Shown here: piece by piece, positions 61,662-64,000 of the stretch
Layout: every line of letters begins with the position of its first letter
Numbering within the stretch: position 1 is the stretch's first letter
Assembly (NCBI RefSeq): GCF_001311925.1
Contig: NZ_BBCG01000013.1
Coordinates: 1 to 64,000 of the forward strand
Direction of reading: 5' to 3'
DNA length: 64,000 bases
Origin: Cellulosilyticum ruminicola JCM 14822
Lineage (GTDB): Bacteria > Bacillota > Clostridia > Lachnospirales > Cellulosilyticaceae
Translations under genes and position numbers: made by a program
The notes under the pieces: generated by a model
Told to the model about the DNA's origin: nothing
Seen by the model: the letters and a program-made list of their open reading frames with translations, nothing else
The model's database searches: none

Positions 61662-63195
61662 TGAAACTCGTTGAGAGTATACTTACAAAGAATCCGTGCT
61701 TTACAGCCGGAAGAAAGATTGATGTTAAAGGGTTGATGTTACACTCGGTTGGTTGTTCCCAGCCGAGGGCATCAGCCTTTATTAATTCATGGAATAGTCC
61801 TACATTTGATAGAGCCTGTGTTCACGGATTTATTGATGGCAATGATGGAACTGTATATCAGACACTACCTTGGAATCACAGAGGATGGCATTGTGGTTCT
61901 TCTATCAACGGAAGTGGCAACAATACGCATATCGGAGTAGAGATGTGTGAGCCCGCCTGCATTACTTATACAGGCGGTGCGACATTTAAGTGTTCAGACC
62001 TTGCTACGGCAAAGGCTGTGGCTGAAAGAACTTATAGGGCAGCAGTAGAACTTTTCGCTATGCTCTGTAAGGAGTTTGGTCTTGACCCACTTGCAGATGG
62101 TGTTGTTATTTCTCATAAGGAAGGTCATGCTAGGGGGATTGCATCGAACCACGGAGATCCTGAACATTTATGGTCACAGCTTGGAATGGGATACACAATG
62201 GATACATTCCGTAAGGCTGTAAAGGAGCAGATGGGTGGTAAGGCAGACACCAAGAAGGGAACACAGGCTAGTGTGTTTGCAGGACTTTCAGAAAAGGATG
62301 CAGTTCCTATTATCGGAGAGTTATGCCGTGAGGATATGAAGAAGAGTGGGGTGCTTGCATCTGTATCAGCTGCGCAGTTCATTCTTGAGAGTGGATATGG
62401 CAAGAGCGAACTCGGACAGAATGCCAATAATATGTTTGGTATGAAGAAATCATTATCCGGCAATACCTGGGCAGACTCTACTTGGATGGAACTTCGGTTT
62501 ATACCAAGAAAACACAGGAGCAGCACACCGATGGAACTTATGAGACTATCACGGCTGATTTTAGAAAGTATCCTTGTGTGGAGGATTCGGTTGCAGACCA
62601 TTCTGCATATTTGCTTGGTGCCAAGAACGGAAGGTCACTTCGTTATAAAGGGATCAAGGGGATGACAGATTATAAGGCTGTGGCACAAATCATCAAAGAC
62701 GGAGGGTATGCTACTTCACTTACTTATGTGGAGAAACTTTGCAATATCATCGAGAAGTGGAATCTGACACAGTATGATGTAACGGATGCACCTGCGCCAA
62801 AACCATCAACACCAGATACCGTGACAGAGTTCCCGGCCACACCATTTTCGGTTAAGGTCATCATTGATGATTTGAATTATCGTTCAGAGCCATCTATGAA
62901 TGGCAAGGTCAACGGACAGACTGGAAAAGGTACCTTCACAATTATGGAAGTAAGAAACGGCGGATGGGGCAGACTTAAGAGTGGAGCAGGTTGGATCTGG
63001 CTTTCAAATCCTACTTATTGCACTGTCGGTAAAACTGTGAAAATTACCGAGGATAAGAAAAAGTCCATTGATGAACTTGCAAAAGAGGTCATTCGTGGAG
63101 ACTGGGGCAATGGAACGGAACGCAAGGAGAAACTTACTGCTGCCGGATATGACTATGCCAGCATCCAGAAGAGAGTAAATGAAATACTAAAGTAG
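61661..63195 (+). pseudogene. Multidomain endolysin (amidase, glucosaminidase, SH3, CW_7), frameshifted
   Basis: Amidase_2 domain at about 15-190: GLMLHSVGCSQP (zinc His), FDRACVHGFID, THIGVEMCEPA (Glu) and SHKEGHARGIASNHGDPEHLW (zinc His and catalytic region). A glucosaminidase-like domain follows (SVSAAQFILESGYGKSELGQ, NNMFGMKKSLSGNTWADSTW). The frame breaks at about 62487. The next frame continues DGTSVYTKKTQEQHTDGTYE. Adding one G (TGGATGG to TGGGATGG) restores it. Then come an SH3 domain (VIIDDLNYRSEPSMNGKVNG, GWGRLKSGAGWIWL) and a C-terminal CW_7/Cpl-7 repeat (IDELAKEVIRGDWGNGTERK). Two catalytic domains plus two wall-binding domains. Confidence 0.85.
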
Positions 63196-63201
63196 GTGTC
63201 T

Positions 63202-63318
63202 ATGGAAATTTTATGTATTGTTCTGATGATTCCATTTTATCTTGCCATTTGTAAATGCGTGGATGATACAAGAGTTGAATTTGAAGAACTTCAAAAGTGG
63301 ATAGAAGATAGTAAGTAG
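63202..63318 (+). CDS. Small single-span membrane protein after the endolysin
   Basis: 38 residues: EILCIVLMIPFYLAICKCV is one membrane helix, then a charged tail (DDTRVEFEELQKWIEDSK). A GTAGGTG site lies 5 bases upstream. It is followed by a strong terminator, making it the last gene of the late operon. It could be a lysis accessory peptide. Too small to classify. Confidence 0.5.
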   Translation: MEILCIVLMIPFYLAICKCVDDTRVEFEELQKWIEDSK

Positions 63319-63320
63319 AG

Positions 63321-63363
63321 TTAAGGCTCGGAGGGAGAAATCCTTCCGGGTCTTATTTTTTTG
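63321..63363 (+). terminator. Terminator of the late operon
   Basis: AAGGCTCGGAGGGA-gaaa-TCCTTCCGGGTCTT, then ATTTTTTT. A long stem with U-tract, immediately before the class 1 promoter element of the recombinase genes. Confidence 0.85.
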
Positions 63364-63366
63364 CCT

Positions 63367-63424
63367 ATTTTCAAAAATATTCTTTGAAATTGGTAGTTTT
63401 GGCATTTTTCAATACATAGCTGTC
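63367..63424 (+). promoter_or_regulatory. Repeated promoter element, class 1, copy B
   Basis: TTTTCAAAAATATTCT, then GAAATTGGTAGTTTT (63386-63400), 9 bp, CAATACATAGCTGTC (63410-63424). The second block is identical to copies A and C. It drives the genes leading to the recombinase. Confidence 0.65.
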
Positions 63425-63465
63425 AAAGGGAATGGATTTGTTCCCAAGGACAGGAGATGGAAGAT

Positions 63466-63684
63466 ATGCAAGTAACAAAACTTAGTAGTGACTGTGCAAT
63501 GGAACATTGCCATGAAGTAAATAAGCAGACAGATGAAGAATTGCAGAGAGAATATGACTTTTATATGGCAGAAAAAATCGTAAAAAAGATGCTTGAAAAA
63601 GGTCTTATTTCTGTTGACGAATGTACCAGAATATCGGCAGAAAACCGCCGTATTTTCTCTCCGTTATTAGCAGAATTAACTTGA
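63466..63684 (+). CDS. Small SHOCT-like protein preceding the recombinase
   Basis: 72 residues from ATG 63466 (an alternative ATG at 63457 abuts the AGGAG site). LQREYDFYMAEKIVKKMLEK and GLISVDECTRISAENRRIF resemble the short SHOCT-type helical hairpin. Genes of this kind regularly precede large serine recombinases in clostridial elements; an accessory or directionality role is possible but unproven. Confidence 0.65.
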   Translation: MQVTKLSSDCAMEHCHEVNKQTDEELQREYDFYMAEKIVKKMLEKGLISVDECTRISAENRRIFSPLLAELT

Positions 63685-63736
63685 TATAGTGCCGATACTA
63701 CGGGGTAATGGTACTGACCGAAGGGAGGTTGAGACG

Positions 63737-64000
63737 ATGGCAATAATTACGAAAATTGAAGAAAACAAAGCCGTCATAGGAAAGAAGAAGGTTGCAGCTT
63801 ACTGCCGAGTTTCTACAGACCAGGATGATCAGCTTTTGTCCCTTGAAACACAGAAGGCTCATTATGAATCTTGGATACAAGGACATTTTGATTGGGAATA
63901 CGCAGGTTTATATTACGATGAGGGATTAAGCGGCACCAAGATGGATACCAGACCATCACTTTTAAGGATGATGGAAGACTGCAAGCATGGACTTATCGAT
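63737..64000 (+). CDS. Large serine recombinase (integrase), 5' part
   Basis: GGGAGG lies 7 bases before the ATG. The 88 visible codons include VAAYCRVSTDQDDQLLSLET, with the catalytic Ser in the YxRVSTD motif (about residue 27), and YYDEGLSGTKMDTRPSLLRM (about 67-86), the usual resolvase-domain segment ISGTxxxxRPxFxxM. The gene continues past the window. It would catalyse integration into and excision from the rlmD 3' end. Its placement at the right end of the element is as expected for a single-gene integrase. Confidence 0.92.
   Translation, partial: MAIITKIEENKAVIGKKKVAAYCRVSTDQDDQLLSLETQKAHYESWIQGHFDWEYAGLYYDEGLSGTKMDTRPSLLRMMEDCKHGLID

Larger units (their letters stand above)
9960..64000. 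mobile_element. Large siphophage prophage (left end to beyond window)
   Basis: From the rlmD 3' end to the window edge the content is consistently phage: lysogeny regulators, replication genes, terminase, HK97-type head genes, long tail, lysis genes and a serine recombinase. Base composition is visibly less AT-rich than the host flank. A LlaJI-like restriction-modification operon is cargo just inside the left end. No relaxase, type IV coupling or mating-pair genes are seen. The right end is not in the window. Confidence 0.9.

Noticed and set aside
9960-64000. Integrative conjugative element
   Set aside because: Several genes (amidoligase, DUF4314, SHOCT-like, serine recombinase) also occur in ICEs, but no relaxase, coupling protein or mating-pair genes are seen, while a complete head-tail-lysis set is present.

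Overview
The window holds about 10 kb of an AT-rich Firmicutes chromosome followed by about 54 kb of one large, less AT-rich siphophage prophage that runs off the right edge. The host genes (a cysK-like pseudogene, pepT, a ureohydrolase, a secreted GH10 xylanase with carbohydrate-binding modules, and an rlmD/rumA-type 23S rRNA methyltransferase) suggest a fibre-degrading clostridial organism of the Lachnospirales type. This is inferred from gene content and composition; no species-level marker is present.

Host flank (1-9972). Intact genes are interspersed with three decayed copies of one DDE-transposase IS and the 3' end of an ISL3-type transposase that one of those copies interrupts. The flank ends in the rlmD-type gene, whose 3' end encodes a His-Val-Glu-Thr stretch that is a known target of large-serine-recombinase elements. 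The element begins there.

Left arm of the prophage (about 9960-21360). Just inside the junction are a terminator and four tandem repeats of about 29 bp. Next is an operon of a small HTH protein, two m5C methyltransferases, a McrB-like AAA+ protein, a McrC-like nuclease and a 50-codon ORF. This is the gene order of a LlaJI-type restriction-modification system. After it come a consensus promoter overlapping a LexA/DinR-like box, a terminator-ended noncoding segment, two XRE-type regulator genes with operator-like repeats, and a strongly structured RNA of about 240 nt in front of an unrecognised gene.

Replication modules (21357-33950). A minus-strand operon encodes two small proteins, a DUF2800 nuclease-like protein, a DUF2815 protein, a phage-type S-adenosylmethionine synthetase and a family A DNA polymerase. 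The plus strand then carries zinc-finger/endonuclease-like genes, a DUF4406 protein, a primase-helicase, a broken VRR-NUC, an SNF2 helicase and a DUF1492 regulator. A composite promoter-like element of about 40 bp recurs in front of the minus operon (twice), the primase operon, the helicase region and the recombinase operon.

Packaging, accessory and morphogenesis modules (34079-63195). HNH genes and terS are followed by two more DNA methyltransferases. An accessory block with an amidoligase and a gamma-glutamylcyclotransferase is driven by a second repeated promoter-like motif (four copies). Then come terL, a possible moron, portal, protease, capsid, connectors, tail genes with a probable -1 frameshift site, tape measure, tail proteins carrying LamG-like and GH18 domains, holin and a multidomain endolysin. 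The right end carries a small SHOCT-like gene and the start of a large serine recombinase. No conjugation genes were seen, so the element is a prophage rather than an ICE.

Many genes carry one- or two-base losses, mostly where restoring a G, or once a T, in a homopolymer recovers a plausible reading frame. Either the assembly has homopolymer errors or the prophage is decaying. These genes are listed with full extents and the break noted.
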